Shown one piece after another: positions 27,312 through 36,170 of a stretch of DNA of 64,000 nucleotides. The notes beneath the pieces are model-generated. The model ran no database searches. It was not told the origin of the DNA and was given only the letters and a program-made list of their open reading frames with translations. The position numbers were made by a program, and so were the translations under genes. Source of the DNA: an uncultured Erythrobacter sp. (GTDB lineage Bacteria; Pseudomonadota; Alphaproteobacteria; Sphingomonadales; Sphingomonadaceae); assembly GCA_947502815.1 (NCBI GenBank), contig CANNBH010000001.1, forward strand, positions 682,001 through 746,000, given 5' to 3'. The stretch's first letter is position 1. Every line of letters begins with the position of its first letter.

Positions 27312-27377
27312 GCGCAATTCATCGCATAATCGATTCGTTCTGCCGCCATTCAGGCCAATCGCGCAAATCCGACTGGC

Positions 27378-27863
27378 ATGCGAGAATCGGCTGCGCTAAT
27401 CCAACCTGCAATGGTTAAACCAACTCCTCCCGGCGGTGTCTTTGACGGTCCGCGCCACCTCTATGCGGTGCGCGTCTATTACGAGGACACTGATCTTTCG
27501 GGCATCACATACCACGCCAATTATCTGCGCTGGTTTGAACGGGCACGATCTGATCTGCTGCGCATGCTCCACATTGATCAACGCGCGGCGATTGAATCTG
27601 AAGAAGGCGCCTATGCCGTGTCAGAGATCAATCTCAAATATCTGCGCCCGGCAAAGTTGGACGATGATGTCGTGATTGAAACGACCTGCACCGAATTGGG
27701 CGCGGCCAGTTGCCGGATGCATCAAGTGGCGCGCCGGGGCGATGAGGCCTTGTGCGAGGCGGTTTTGCGGGTTGGGTTTATAGCGCTTTCTGGGCGTCCG
27801 CGCAGGCAACCGGCCGAATGGCGCGCCGCCTTTGATGAATTTATGACCAGAGAGGAAGTCTAA
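27378..27863 (+). CDS. ybgC: Tol-Pal system-associated acyl-CoA thioesterase
   Basis: A 161-residue hot-dog thioesterase. The YbgC motif YYEDTDLSGITYHANYLRWFERARSD is split over residues 34-59, with catalytic Asp39 and His46. First gene of the tol-pal cluster, as in many proteobacteria. Start codon is uncertain: ATG 27378 or ATG 27411; neither has a clear Shine-Dalgarno sequence. Confidence 0.94.
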   Translation: MRESAALIQPAMVKPTPPGGVFDGPRHLYAVRVYYEDTDLSGITYHANYLRWFERARSDLLRMLHIDQRAAIESEEGAYAVSEINLKYLRPAKLDDDVVIETTCTELGAASCRMHQVARRGDEALCEAVLRVGFIALSGRPRRQPAEWRAAFDEFMTREEV

Positions 27864-27865
27864 GA

Positions 27866-28579
27866 GTGTCCCTTGCGTTGATGAATGCGGCGGCGGCCGG
27901 GATTGCGAATGCACCCACGCGGCTGGACCCGATTGAATTGTTCATGGATTCCGACATCGTTGTGAAGGCGGTGATTGTCGGGCTGGTTTTGGCCAGCATT
28001 TGGACTTGGACAATCATTGTTTCTTTCTGGATGAAAGCGGGCGGCCTCAACAAGGCATCGCGCGCTTACGAAGGTGATTTTTGGGAAACGCGCGACCGTG
28101 AGTCTGCGTTGAGCAAGAAAATGCGCGCTCAGGTGCCATCGGCGCGGGTCGCAGGAGCGGGCCTTGATGAATGGAAGCGTTCGACCAAGAATTCTCCGGT
28201 GGACCGGGACGCAACGCGCCAGCGGATCAACGCTGCGATGGAAAGCCAAGTCGCGCATGAAGCGGACGAGCTGGCCGGGCGGTTGAACTTTCTTGCCACA
28301 ACCGGATCGGTCGCTCCCTTTGTTGGTCTGTTCGGCACGGTTTGGGGAATCATGAACAGCTTTTTCCAAATCGGTGCGCAGCAAAGCGCATCGCTCGCAG
28401 TCGTGGCTCCGGGAATTGCGGAGGCTCTGTTTGCAACCGCGATCGGGCTGTTTGCGGCGATCCCTGCCGTTATCGCTTACAACCGTTTCAGCAATTCGGT
28501 GAACCAATACGAAGCCAAGCTTGGGCGCTTTGCCGATAAAGTGCACGCCGGATTGAGCCGCGAATTGGACCGCGTCTAA
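27866..28579 (+). CDS. tolQ: Tol-Pal system proton-channel subunit TolQ
   Basis: A 237-residue inner-membrane protein with three helices (about 33-53, 145-165 and 180-200). LAGRLNFLATTGSVAPFVGLFGTVWGIMNSF is the characteristic second-helix region. With TolR it uses the proton gradient to energise TolA for outer-membrane invagination at division. GTG start at 27866, three bases after ybgC, with GAGGAAG upstream. Overlaps tolR by one base. Confidence 0.97.
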   Translation: MSLALMNAAAAGIANAPTRLDPIELFMDSDIVVKAVIVGLVLASIWTWTIIVSFWMKAGGLNKASRAYEGDFWETRDRESALSKKMRAQVPSARVAGAGLDEWKRSTKNSPVDRDATRQRINAAMESQVAHEADELAGRLNFLATTGSVAPFVGLFGTVWGIMNSFFQIGAQQSASLAVVAPGIAEALFATAIGLFAAIPAVIAYNRFSNSVNQYEAKLGRFADKVHAGLSRELDRV

Positions 28580-29031
28580 TGGGCGCATCGCTCTCTTCGA
28601 ATGGATCGCGCCGCGGATCGCGCCGGGGCCGGCGCGCTGCCATGGCAGAGATCAACGTCACGCCCTTGGTCGATGTGATGCTGGTGCTGCTGATTATCTT
28701 TATGGTGACGGTGACATTGCCTGCCGTAGGTGTGCCAATTGAACTGCCTGAAAGCCGCGCCAACGCGGTTGAGGAATCCCCCGATCAGGTCACAATCAGC
28801 GTCGATAGTGGCGGCCGCATTTACATTGAAAATGAGCCTGTCCCGTCCGGCCAACTGCCCGATGCTCTTTCGGCTTTAAACCGGGGCGGGGACGGGCAAT
28901 TGCCCAACATAGTCCTGCGCGGCGATAGGAGTCTCGATTACGGCAGAGTGATGGCCGTGATGGGCGAATTGGGCCGGGCTGGCTTCACCTCTATATCGTT
29001 GGTCACCGACGGTTCAGTAACCGCCCCATAG
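28579..29031 (+). CDS. tolR: Tol-Pal system subunit TolR (ExbD family)
   Basis: A 150-residue protein with a basic N-terminus, one membrane helix preceded by EINVTPLVDVMLVLL (its Asp is the proton-relay residue) and a periplasmic domain ending in GFTSISLVTDG. Overlaps tolQ by one base (TAATG), so translation is coupled. Confidence 0.97.
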   Translation: MGASLSSNGSRRGSRRGRRAAMAEINVTPLVDVMLVLLIIFMVTVTLPAVGVPIELPESRANAVEESPDQVTISVDSGGRIYIENEPVPSGQLPDALSALNRGGDGQLPNIVLRGDRSLDYGRVMAVMGELGRAGFTSISLVTDGSVTAP

Positions 29032-29043
29032 CGAGGACGGGTG

Positions 29044-29865
29044 ATGGGAGAGACGAGCTTTCGCATAGAGGAACGGATCGGCTTAATTGCCGCTGTGGTC
29101 CTGCACGCCGCGTTGGTGGCGGTGCTGGCTATGCAATTCGCGCTGTTTCCGCCGCAGGATAGGATGCCCGAACGCATGACGGTTAGCCTCGCGACAGAGG
29201 TCAGTTTGGAAGCCACCGCGCCAGAGCCCGTGGCAGAAAGCCGCGCGGCGATTGCGCCCACCTTGTCGGACGAACCCGCACCTCCGGCTGAACCTGAACT
29301 GCAAAGCGCCCCGCCAATCCCCACAACCACGCCGCCTCCGCCACCGGTTCAAACGCGCGCTGCCCCGCGTGCCCGGCCAAGCCCGCGCGCCACTCCGGCG
29401 TCTCCGCCCCGCAACCGCGCACGGCCAGACCGCCCGGCTGAACGCCCGCGGCCGCGCAACGCAGGCGGAAGCCGCATCGGCAATGATTTCCTGGGCGGCC
29501 AGGGTAGTTCGACGAGCACGGATGAAACGCGCGCGCCTGCCGCGACGTTCGGACGCAGAGAGCGCGCCGCCTTGGCGTCCGCGATAACCAGGCAATTGCG
29601 CCCGCATTGGAACGCTCCCACTGGAGTGGATGCGGAAAAGCTGATTTCCACGGTGTCTTGGCGGCTCAATCAAGATGGTTCTTTGCGAGGTCGCCCGACC
29701 TGCCGGACCACAGATTCCAGCATCACAGCATCCAACAGACCGCAAGCTGGCCTTCACTGTGAACGCGCTATCCGCGCAGTTCAGCTTGCTGCACCTTTCA
29801 ACTTGCCAGAGCAGTTCTATAGTCGCTGGGACGATCTCGAATGGCAATTCGACAGAAGGCTTTGA
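29044..29865 (+). CDS. tolA: TolA-like / TonB-type energy-transducing protein
   Basis: A 273-residue protein with one N-terminal membrane helix (GLIAAVVLHAALVAVLAMQF), a long Pro/Ala/Arg-rich linker (about 50-150) and a C-terminal periplasmic domain with LRPHWNAPTG and SWRLNQDGSL, the TolA/TonB C-terminal pattern. It spans the periplasm to contact TolB and Pal. GTG 29041 and ATG 29044 are adjacent; ATG is chosen. Gene symbol rests mostly on its place between tolR and tolB. Confidence 0.9.
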   Translation: MGETSFRIEERIGLIAAVVLHAALVAVLAMQFALFPPQDRMPERMTVSLATEVSLEATAPEPVAESRAAIAPTLSDEPAPPAEPELQSAPPIPTTTPPPPPVQTRAAPRARPSPRATPASPPRNRARPDRPAERPRPRNAGGSRIGNDFLGGQGSSTSTDETRAPAATFGRRERAALASAITRQLRPHWNAPTGVDAEKLISTVSWRLNQDGSLRGRPTCRTTDSSITASNRPQAGLHCERAIRAVQLAAPFNLPEQFYSRWDDLEWQFDRRL

Positions 29866-29867
29866 AT

Positions 29868-31280
29868 ATGAAGACGACGTTGCTGCTTACCATTTTCGCG
29901 ACTCTAATCGCCTCACCGGCGCTTGCCCAAGATGCGGGGAGTGCGGATTTGGGCGAGCCGCTCGCTGAAGGCGGTGTCGTTGCTGACATTGCGATTGAGG
30001 GTGACGACGATGGTCCCCTGCGCGGCACGGTCACCGATGAAAGCGATTGGGAAGACCTCGGCATCGCCATCCCAGCTTTTGCCACAAACCGCGACGCTGC
30101 GACGCCTGCCAATGCCGACGGAACAAGCGCGCTTGGTCAAGAAATTGCCCGCGTCATCACAGCCAATCTGCGCAACAACGGGCTGTTTAAGCCAACCGGT
30201 CCCGACCGCCTGCCTACGCCTGATTTCCCGCAAGTCCGCAGCCCGGCATGGAGCAGTTGGAGCGGGCGCGGCGCTGAAATGCTCGTCCATGGCTATGTCA
30301 ACGCGGCCCCGAATGGCCGCTTGGTCGTGGGGTGCTATCTTTATGATGTCGCGCTTCAGGATGAATTGATCCGCGAAGGATACGAAGTTCGCCCAGCAGA
30401 TTGGCGGCGCGCGGCGCACAAATGTTCCGACCTAATCTATGCCCGTTTGACCGGCGAAGATCCGTTTTTCGACAGCCGCATCGCATACATCGCAGAGACC
30501 GGGCCAAAGGATAACCGTGTCAAACGCCTCGCCGTGATGGACAGCGACGGTGCGAACCACCGGTTCCTGACCTTGGGCAGCGCAACCGCGCTGACGCCGC
30601 GCTATTCGCCGGACTATTCCAAGATCCTGTATCTGTCCTATGTCGACGGCAACCCGCGCATCTATGTCTATGACATTGGCAGCGGGCGACAGACGCTTGT
30701 GACGGAAAACACCAGCCCAACGATTGCGCCGCGCTGGGCCCCCGATGGACGACACATCCTTTATTCCATGGCCGTTGCCGGGAACACCGACATTTACCGC
30801 GTTCCGGTAACCGGCGGATCGAGCACTCGGCTAACCGATACGCCGGGGATCGACATCGGCGGATCCTATTCGCCCGATGGCCGCCAAATCGTTTTCGAAA
30901 GCGACCGTTCGGGCACTCAGCAATGCTATGTCATGAACGCCGATGGCAGCAATCAACGCCGCATCACCTTTTTCGGAGGTCGCTGCGCCACCCCGGAATG
31001 GAGCCCGCGCGGCGACCAGATCGCGTTTACCCGCATCGCTGGCGACTTTAATGTTGCGGTGATGACACCGGCTGGGCGTAACCTTCGGGTGCTAACAGAC
31101 GGATGGCAAGATGAGGCCCCGACCTGGGCGCCCAATGGCCGGATCATTCAATTCTTCCGGACGACCCGCAATGCGGGCCGATCATCTTTGTGGCAGGTCG
31201 ATTTGACCGGCCGCAATGAAAGGAGATTGCCGACCCCAGTTGATGCATCCGATCCTGCATGGGGACCCATTCGCCCGTAA
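29868..31280 (+). CDS. tolB: Tol-Pal system beta-propeller protein TolB
   Basis: A 470-residue periplasmic protein: signal peptide ending ASPALAQ, an N-terminal alpha/beta domain, then WD40-like (PD40) propeller repeats such as [48 protein letters not shown] and [18 protein letters not shown] 29868 follows AGAAGG and gives the proper signal peptide. Two bases after tolA. Confidence 0.97.
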   Translation: MKTTLLLTIFATLIASPALAQDAGSADLGEPLAEGGVVADIAIEGDDDGPLRGTVTDESDWEDLGIAIPAFATNRDAATPANADGTSALGQEIARVITANLRNNGLFKPTGPDRLPTPDFPQVRSPAWSSWSGRGAEMLVHGYVNAAPNGRLVVGCYLYDVALQDELIREGYEVRPADWRRAAHKCSDLIYARLTGEDPFFDSRIAYIAETGPKDNRVKRLAVMDSDGANHRFLTLGSATALTPRYSPDYSKILYLSYVDGNPRIYVYDIGSGRQTLVTENTSPTIAPRWAPDGRHILYSMAVAGNTDIYRVPVTGGSSTRLTDTPGIDIGGSYSPDGRQIVFESDRSGTQQCYVMNADGSNQRRITFFGGRCATPEWSPRGDQIAFTRIAGDFNVAVMTPAGRNLRVLTDGWQDEAPTWAPNGRIIQFFRTTRNAGRSSLWQVDLTGRNERRLPTPVDASDPAWGPIRP

Positions 31281-31350
31281 CTCCAACGTTTCATTTGACC
31301 TTTCACCCGCCGGTGCGACACTGTCCGGCCCAATTCGGAGAGCAAACACG

Positions 31351-31878
31351 ATGACTTTCTCCTTTGCCAAAGCGGCCACGATGGCCGTACTTACATCCAC
31401 GATCGCTCTGGCGGCCTGTTCTAAAAAGGCGCCAGAGGAATTGCCCCCGCCGCCTGTTACGACGGCAACACCCACGGCGACGCCTGCTCCAACGGTTCCC
31501 GCAGGTCCGGCAGTTGGCACTCAAGGTCACTTTGAAAATGCGGTTGGCCGTTCGGCTGTCGTCTATTTCGACACTGACCGGTTCAACATCGACAGCAGCG
31601 ATGCCGCCTCGCTTCAGGCTCAGGCGCAGTATTTTGCACGGTTCCCGCAATTAACCTTCACCATTGAAGGCCACACCGATGAACGCGGCACGCGCGAATA
31701 CAACCTCGCCTTGGGTGAGCGCCGCGCCAATTCGGCGAAAAACTATCTCGTCAGCCTAGGCGTGGCACCGAACCGCATCCGCACGGTAAGCTATGGCAAG
31801 GAACGCCCCGTTGCGCTGGCTTCTAACGCGAGCGCATGGGCGCAGAACCGCCGCGCCGCGAGCATCATTATCAATTGA
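31351..31878 (+). CDS. pal: Peptidoglycan-associated lipoprotein
   Basis: A 175-residue lipoprotein with lipobox LAAC (Cys23), a Pro/Thr-rich linker and an OmpA-like domain with the peptidoglycan-binding pattern [23 protein letters not shown] across about 106-126. It anchors the outer membrane to murein and is the end point of the Tol relay. A strong terminator follows. No CpoB/YbgF gene follows, unlike in many gammaproteobacteria. Confidence 0.97.
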   Translation: MTFSFAKAATMAVLTSTIALAACSKKAPEELPPPPVTTATPTATPAPTVPAGPAVGTQGHFENAVGRSAVVYFDTDRFNIDSSDAASLQAQAQYFARFPQLTFTIEGHTDERGTREYNLALGERRANSAKNYLVSLGVAPNRIRTVSYGKERPVALASNASAWAQNRRAASIIIN

Positions 31879-31889
31879 TAGATGGAAAC

Positions 31890-31927
31890 ACCGCGCTCGC
31901 TTTGGAAAAGAGGCGGGCGCGGTTTTT
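31890..31927 (+). terminator. Intrinsic terminator of the tol-pal operon
   Basis: ACCGCGCTCGC (31890-31900) pairs with GCGGGCGCGGT (31913-31923), with one G-T pair, then five Ts. It begins 11 bases after the pal stop codon and overlaps the end of the small minus-strand frame at 31926. Confidence 0.93.
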
Positions 31928-32078
31928 ACGAAATCAGGTCAGCGGCCTGATCATATTGGACGAGAACCAGACCATCACGCGGTGCGTCAATCAATGCGCC
32001 GGCGCTTGCCGCAATAGCGAGGCTCGCCAGTGCGAGCACCGATAGAAGGCTGGAAATTGTCAGTTGCTGGCTCATCAT
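31926..32078 (-). CDS. Small predicted secreted or membrane peptide (50 aa)
   Basis: A 50-residue frame starting MMSQQLTISSLLSVLALASLAIAASAGAL, then a short polar tail with DAPRDGLVLVQYDQAADL. AAGGGA lies two bases before the ATG pair (32078/32075), a good though close ribosome-binding site. The hydrophobic N-terminus could be a signal peptide or a single membrane helix. No family recognised. It converges on pal and its 3' end lies in the pal terminator, so readthrough interference is possible. Confidence 0.45.
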   Translation of the reverse strand: MMSQQLTISSLLSVLALASLAIAASAGALIDAPRDGLVLVQYDQAADLIS

Positions 32079-32253
32079 AATCCCTTGGGTTCCGAAGGCG
32101 TGATTAGCACGACGGAGTAAACAGTCTATTGCATTGCAACATTTCACAATGCAACTTGTTCCCGCATCTATGCAAAAGCCGCCATCCTCTCTAGATGAAC
32201 TGCGTGACTTGCACGACAAACACCATTCTGCCGATTTGTAAGGCGTGCGCCTG

Positions 32254-32787
32254 ATGGCGAAAGCAGGCCGATCAAATGATTGGGGCTTCCCTCGCTGGCG
32301 GTCTTATGACAGCTCGCGCGAGACGGTGGCACAACGTGAATGCGACCGTCATGGTTGCGGAGAGCCGGGTCTTTGCCCCGCGCCAAAATCCCCCAACAGC
32401 CCCGACCGCTGGTATTTCTGTCAGAAACATGCGGCCGAATACAACAAGGGCTGGGATTATTTCGAAGGGCTCGACAAAGAACAAAAGGCCGAGCGCACGA
32501 AAGCCGAACGTCAGGAAAGCGAAGGCTATACTGAGTCATCGCACTATGGCTGGGCAGAATCCGGAGATGGATCGCGCACTGCGGATGAAATGCGCGCCTT
32601 GGAGGTGTTGGACTTAGAATCGGACGCAGACTTTGCGGCAATCAAAAAGGCTTACCGTGTCAAAGCCAAGAGCGTCCATCCCGACGTCAAGCCAGGTGAC
32701 GAAGAGGCCGCGCAAGAATTTCAAAAACTGCAGGTCGCCTACGAAGTGCTGCGAGCCGCCGAAGATCGGCGTGAGTGGCGCGGGTAG
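32254..32787 (+). CDS. J-domain protein with Cys/His-rich N-terminus
   Basis: A 177-residue protein. A C-terminal J domain (about 113-177) contains HPD at 142-144 and the AYRVKAKSVHPD helix II, so it should stimulate an Hsp70. The N-terminal half has a Cys/His cluster: Cys30, His33, Cys35, Cys41, Cys56 and His59, which could bind zinc. The middle is highly charged. This layout occurs as a DnaJ-family protein in alphaproteobacteria, but its client is unknown. ATG 32254 is chosen; a GTG lies three codons upstream. Confidence 0.88.
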   Translation: MAKAGRSNDWGFPRWRSYDSSRETVAQRECDRHGCGEPGLCPAPKSPNSPDRWYFCQKHAAEYNKGWDYFEGLDKEQKAERTKAERQESEGYTESSHYGWAESGDGSRTADEMRALEVLDLESDADFAAIKKAYRVKAKSVHPDVKPGDEEAAQEFQKLQVAYEVLRAAEDRREWRG

Positions 32788-32816
32788 ACCTCACCCCATT
32801 ATAATCAGGAGCCATC

Positions 32817-33356
32817 ATGCGCATTCTTACCTTCGCTGCGAGCAATTCATCCGTATCGATCAACCGCCAGATCGCGGAATATGCAGGCCAAGTGGCGGGC
32901 GATACGATTGACGGCGCTGTTATCGAAGCTCTCGACATCCATGATTACGAAATGCCGCTTTACCAATCCGACCGCGAAGACGCCTCTGGCATCCCGCAAT
33001 TGGCCCACGATTTCTTAGCCAAAATCGGTTCGGCGAACGCCATCATCGTCGCATTTCCCGAGCACAACGGCGCCTATCCCGCCGCATTCAAGAACCTGTT
33101 CGATTGGTGCAGTCGGGTGGGCCGCGAAGTGTGGCAGAGCAAGCCCACCGTGATGCTTGCGACCTCAGACGGACCGGGCGGTGCGGGCCGTGTGCTTGAT
33201 TTCGCAGTCAACGCTGCACCGCATTTTGGCGGAAACGTGGTTGGCCATTTGTCTGTGCCTGAGTTCAGCAAGGTGTTTGATAGTGATGCTGGCAAGTTGA
33301 TAGATGCCGACTTGGATACCGCTTTGCGCGAGCTGATCGGTAAGCTGTCCGATTAA
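32817..33356 (+). CDS. NADPH-dependent FMN reductase family protein
   Basis: A 179-residue flavodoxin-like reductase. SNSSVSINRQIAEY-type phosphate loop near 9-22 (here ASNSSVSINRQ), FPEHNGAYPAAFKNLFDW around 80-98 and ATSDGPGGAGRV. It probably reduces FMN or a quinone/azo-type acceptor with NAD(P)H. ATG has CAGGAG upstream. Convergent with the SDR gene by a four-base overlap. Confidence 0.92.
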   Translation: MRILTFAASNSSVSINRQIAEYAGQVAGDTIDGAVIEALDIHDYEMPLYQSDREDASGIPQLAHDFLAKIGSANAIIVAFPEHNGAYPAAFKNLFDWCSRVGREVWQSKPTVMLATSDGPGGAGRVLDFAVNAAPHFGGNVVGHLSVPEFSKVFDSDAGKLIDADLDTALRELIGKLSD

Positions 33357-34192
33357 GTCTTTGGTCCGGCAAAGCCCGGCTTACCCGCCTTTGAGTTGAT
33401 CTCCGGTGCCGGATTGTCGTTCCACCACGCGGTGTCTGTCCATGGGCGGATGTCGATCTCATGCGTCCAGCAGTTGCGCGGTTGTTGTGCCAAGTTCCAA
33501 TATGTCTCCGCAATGGCGGATGGATCGATCACGCCTTGGTCGCCCTTGCTCGCCTTGAACGCATCGAATTTGTCGCCCAGAAGCTTGCCCAATGTGTCCG
33601 GCGCATCGACCGCGCCGTCCACCACGATATGCGCGACGTGAATGCCTTGCGGGCCGTATTCGGCATTGAGGGTCTGGCACAGCATCCGCCGGCCGCCCAT
33701 CGCCGCTGCGTGGCTGTGCTGCCCCGCATTGCCGCGCACCGCAGACGTGGCGGATGTTACAAGCAGAGTCCCGTGATTGCCCGTTCTGGCCCGCTCCACC
33801 ATGGCCGGGAACATCGCATGGGCCAGGCGAAAGACGCCGTAACATCCCAGCCGCCAGCCCAGCTCAAACGTGCGGTGCGGCGTGTCGTGAAGGTCGCGGT
33901 TCCCGATCTGCGCGCCCAGATTGTAAAGCGCGCCTTCGATCGGGCCGACATCGCGCTCGACCCGCTCAACCAGTTCCTCAATCGCGCCGTCTTCTGATGC
34001 GTTGAGCAGGGTGCCAGTGGCGGTGCCGCCCGCGTCTTCGATTTTGCCAACCATCCGCGCCAGCCCGTCTTCGTCAGACCGCCGAGCCAGCACAGCATGG
34101 TATCCGCCCGCAGCAAAACGAGCCGCGGTTGTGCCGCCGATACCCGCGCCTGCGCCTATGACCAGAAAAACGGGTTTGCGTGCGTCAGTCAT
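33353..34192 (-). CDS. SDR-fold protein lacking the catalytic Tyr-Lys
   Basis: A 279-residue Rossmann-fold SDR with GAGAGIGGTTAARFA nucleotide motif (13-27), NLGAQIG at 91-97 in place of NNAG, and a Ser-containing strand LLVTSATSAVRG. Thirteen to seventeen residues after that Ser, where YxxxK should be, the sequence reads GQHSHAAAMGG, so the standard catalytic Tyr and Lys are absent. It may be a binding or scaffold protein, or use another residue. ATGA overlap with the upstream membrane protein gene. Confidence 0.88.
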   Translation of the reverse strand: MTDARKPVFLVIGAGAGIGGTTAARFAAGGYHAVLARRSDEDGLARMVGKIEDAGGTATGTLLNASEDGAIEELVERVERDVGPIEGALYNLGAQIGNRDLHDTPHRTFELGWRLGCYGVFRLAHAMFPAMVERARTGNHGTLLVTSATSAVRGNAGQHSHAAAMGGRRMLCQTLNAEYGPQGIHVAHIVVDGAVDAPDTLGKLLGDKFDAFKASKGDQGVIDPSAIAETYWNLAQQPRNCWTHEIDIRPWTDTAWWNDNPAPEINSKAGKPGFAGPKT

Positions 34193-34776
34193 TCTTTTGC
34201 TCCAGATTTAGCGTGCTTCAACTTGCGGACAATCAGGAGAGCAGAGCGGATCAATCCCAAACCGAACAGCAGAGCTATCGGAATTCCAACCCAAGGGTTG
34301 GAGGTTCCAACCACAATCCCAAGCACAACTAAGCTCGCTGACATTGCCGTAAACCAAATCGCAGCCGGCCAATTTTGTACGCGTGCTTCCTTGTCCAGCA
34401 TCTCGCTTGAGGTAAGTCGAGGCGCTATAGGATCGCGGCCCCAAACAAGCCGTTGGGGAGATAGCATTCTCCACAATGTTGGTGCGATTATGGCCACCAA
34501 GAAGCCACTATGGATGAATGGAATGGCTGATAGGTCGTAACCGGTTGAGAGCTTCGAAATTGTTGCGACCAGTGAAAAGCTCATCATGGCGAGTAACAGC
34601 CAACCCATGCGTTTCCATGATAAGAGGTTGCTGTTTTCGGCCTTCAGGTCCCTAAACTCTACCTCAGTGACCAGATAACCCCGACTCCAACGCCAAGGAT
34701 AGAACAGAAACCCGCCATCGACTTTGGTAAAGGAGCGTTCGAATGATCCCTCAACGTCGAAAAGTTTTGCAAAGAT
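34189..34776 (-). CDS. Membrane protein with apparent ATC start codon
   Basis: The frame from the first ATG (34608) gives 139 residues with membrane segments (GWLLLAMMSFSLVATI, IPFIHSGFLVAIIAPTLW, IWFTAMSASLVVLGIVVG, WVGIPIALLFGLGLI). The same frame is open for 56 more codons upstream with clearly protein-like sequence (for example VDGGFLFYPWRWSRGYLV), but contains no ATG, GTG or TTG. A GGGAGG Shine-Dalgarno sequence (34790-34785) sits eight bases before an ATC codon at 34776, giving a 195-residue protein. A frameshift near the upstream GA repeat is the alternative. No family recognised. Coupled to the SDR gene. Confidence 0.6.
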   Translation of the reverse strand: MFAKLFDVEGSFERSFTKVDGGFLFYPWRWSRGYLVTEVEFRDLKAENSNLLSWKRMGWLLLAMMSFSLVATISKLSTGYDLSAIPFIHSGFLVAIIAPTLWRMLSPQRLVWGRDPIAPRLTSSEMLDKEARVQNWPAAIWFTAMSASLVVLGIVVGTSNPWVGIPIALLFGLGLIRSALLIVRKLKHAKSGAKE

Positions 34777-34795
34777 GACGACTGCCTCCCGATCT

Positions 34796-34828
34796 CTCTC
34801 TCATCACACCTAGCGCGTGATGAGAGAG
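34796..34828 (-). repeat. 12-bp perfect inverted repeat in leader of the ATC-start gene
   Basis: CTCTCTCATCAC (34796-34807) and GTGATGAGAGAG (34817-34828) form a perfect 12-bp stem with a 9-base loop. It lies 14 bases after the PLP-enzyme stop and just before the next gene's Shine-Dalgarno sequence. No T-tract follows on the minus strand, so it is not a standard terminator. Confidence 0.75.
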
Positions 34829-34841
34829 TAGGAAAGCAAAC

Positions 34842-36170
34842 TCAAACGCGTTCCAGCGCCTGTTCAAAGTCCGCGATCAGATCGTCGGGGTCTTCGATGC
34901 CGATGCTGATCCGGACGAGGCTGTCGGTGATGCCCAATGCCGCGCGGCGTTCTGGAGCGACCGAAAGGTGAGTCATTGATGCCGGGTGGCTGGCCAGCGT
35001 CTCTGTTCCGCCGAGGCTAACCGCGAGCTTGGCAATCTGCAGGTTGTCTAGGAATGCAAAGCTCTCTGCTTCGCCGCCTTTGATGAACACGCTGAAGGTT
35101 GAGCCAGCGCCTAGGCAATGGCGGTCGTAGATGTCCTGTTGCCTAGCATCGGTGATGTCACCGAGGTAGCCGAGGCCCGTGACTTTGGGATGGCTTTTGA
35201 GGAAGGCGCAGACTTTGGCCGCGTTCTCACCGGCGCGTTGCATCCGCAGCTCAACCGTCTCAAGCGAGCGCAGCAGCATCCATGCGGTGTTCGGATCGAC
35301 GATTCCGCCCATCGTGTTGCGCAGCGCGCGGACCGGATCCATCCACTTCTTCGCACCCGCTATCGAGCCTGCGACGAGGTCGGAATGGCCGCCCACATAC
35401 TTGGTCAAGGAGTAGGCGACGATGTCCGCGCCGTGCTCCAGCGGACGCTGCCACAGCGGGCCGAGGAAGGTGTTGTCGATCGCGATGGGGCAATCCCATT
35501 TGAGGTTCGCATCGCGCGCCTCTTTGACCGCTTCGATATCGACCAGAGCGTTGGTCGGATTGCCGGGGCTTTCGAGGTAGATCATCGCGACCTTGCCGCC
35601 GTTCTCGCCCGCTTGGCGCTTTGCCCGTGTCAGCACATCGTCCAGTTCTTCGCGGGTCGCACCGGCAGGGAAGTCGATGTAAGTCACGCCGAACTTGGCC
35701 AACACTTTGGCGACGAAGCCTTCGGTCGCGGCGTAGAGCGGGCCGGAATGCACGATCACATCGCCGTGGCTGACATAGGCCATCATCAACACGCAGATCG
35801 CGGTCATGCCGCTGGAGAAGGTCAGCGCGTCTTCGGCGCCGTCCCAGACCGATAGGCGGTCTTCCAGGATCTCTTGGTTTGGCCCGTTGAAGCGGGAGTA
35901 GACGAGGCCTTCTGCGCCGCCTTCGCGCTTGCCGGTGATCCCTTCAAAGTGGCGCTTGCCATCTGCTGCGCTGGGGAAGGCGAAGGTGGAGGTCAGGAAG
36001 ATGGGCGGCTTGAGCGAACCCTCTGACAGAACCGGGTCATATCCGTGGCCCATCATCATGGTCGATGGTTTCAAGGGGCGGCCATTGATGCTGGTCCGCT
36101 CCGGCTTTGGTTTGCGGCGAGGGGTGGGTGTGTCTGTGGCGGAGTTCTGATCTACGGGGCCGTTCGTCAT
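34842..36170 (-). CDS. Cystathionine gamma-synthase family PLP enzyme
   Basis: A 442-residue Cys/Met metabolism PLP enzyme. SRFNGPNQEILEDRLSVWDGAEDAL, FSSGMTAI, MIYLESPGNPTNALVDI, IAIDNTFLGPLWQRPLEHGADIV and the PLP lysine in SLTKYVGGHSD are all visible, with LGGTETLASHPASMTHL at the C-terminus. The N-terminal ~40 residues form a polar extension. It could act as a synthase or a methionine gamma-lyase-type enzyme; sequence alone does not decide. ATG start at 36170, with inverted repeats upstream. Confidence 0.92.
   Translation of the reverse strand: MTNGPVDQNSATDTPTPRRKPKPERTSINGRPLKPSTMMMGHGYDPVLSEGSLKPPIFLTSTFAFPSAADGKRHFEGITGKREGGAEGLVYSRFNGPNQEILEDRLSVWDGAEDALTFSSGMTAICVLMMAYVSHGDVIVHSGPLYAATEGFVAKVLAKFGVTYIDFPAGATREELDDVLTRAKRQAGENGGKVAMIYLESPGNPTNALVDIEAVKEARDANLKWDCPIAIDNTFLGPLWQRPLEHGADIVAYSLTKYVGGHSDLVAGSIAGAKKWMDPVRALRNTMGGIVDPNTAWMLLRSLETVELRMQRAGENAAKVCAFLKSHPKVTGLGYLGDITDARQQDIYDRHCLGAGSTFSVFIKGGEAESFAFLDNLQIAKLAVSLGGTETLASHPASMTHLSVAPERRAALGITDSLVRISIGIEDPDDLIADFEQALERV

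Noticed and set aside
35118..35855. 245-codon plus-strand frame
   Set aside because: Antisense to the PLP enzyme gene, no protein-like motifs.
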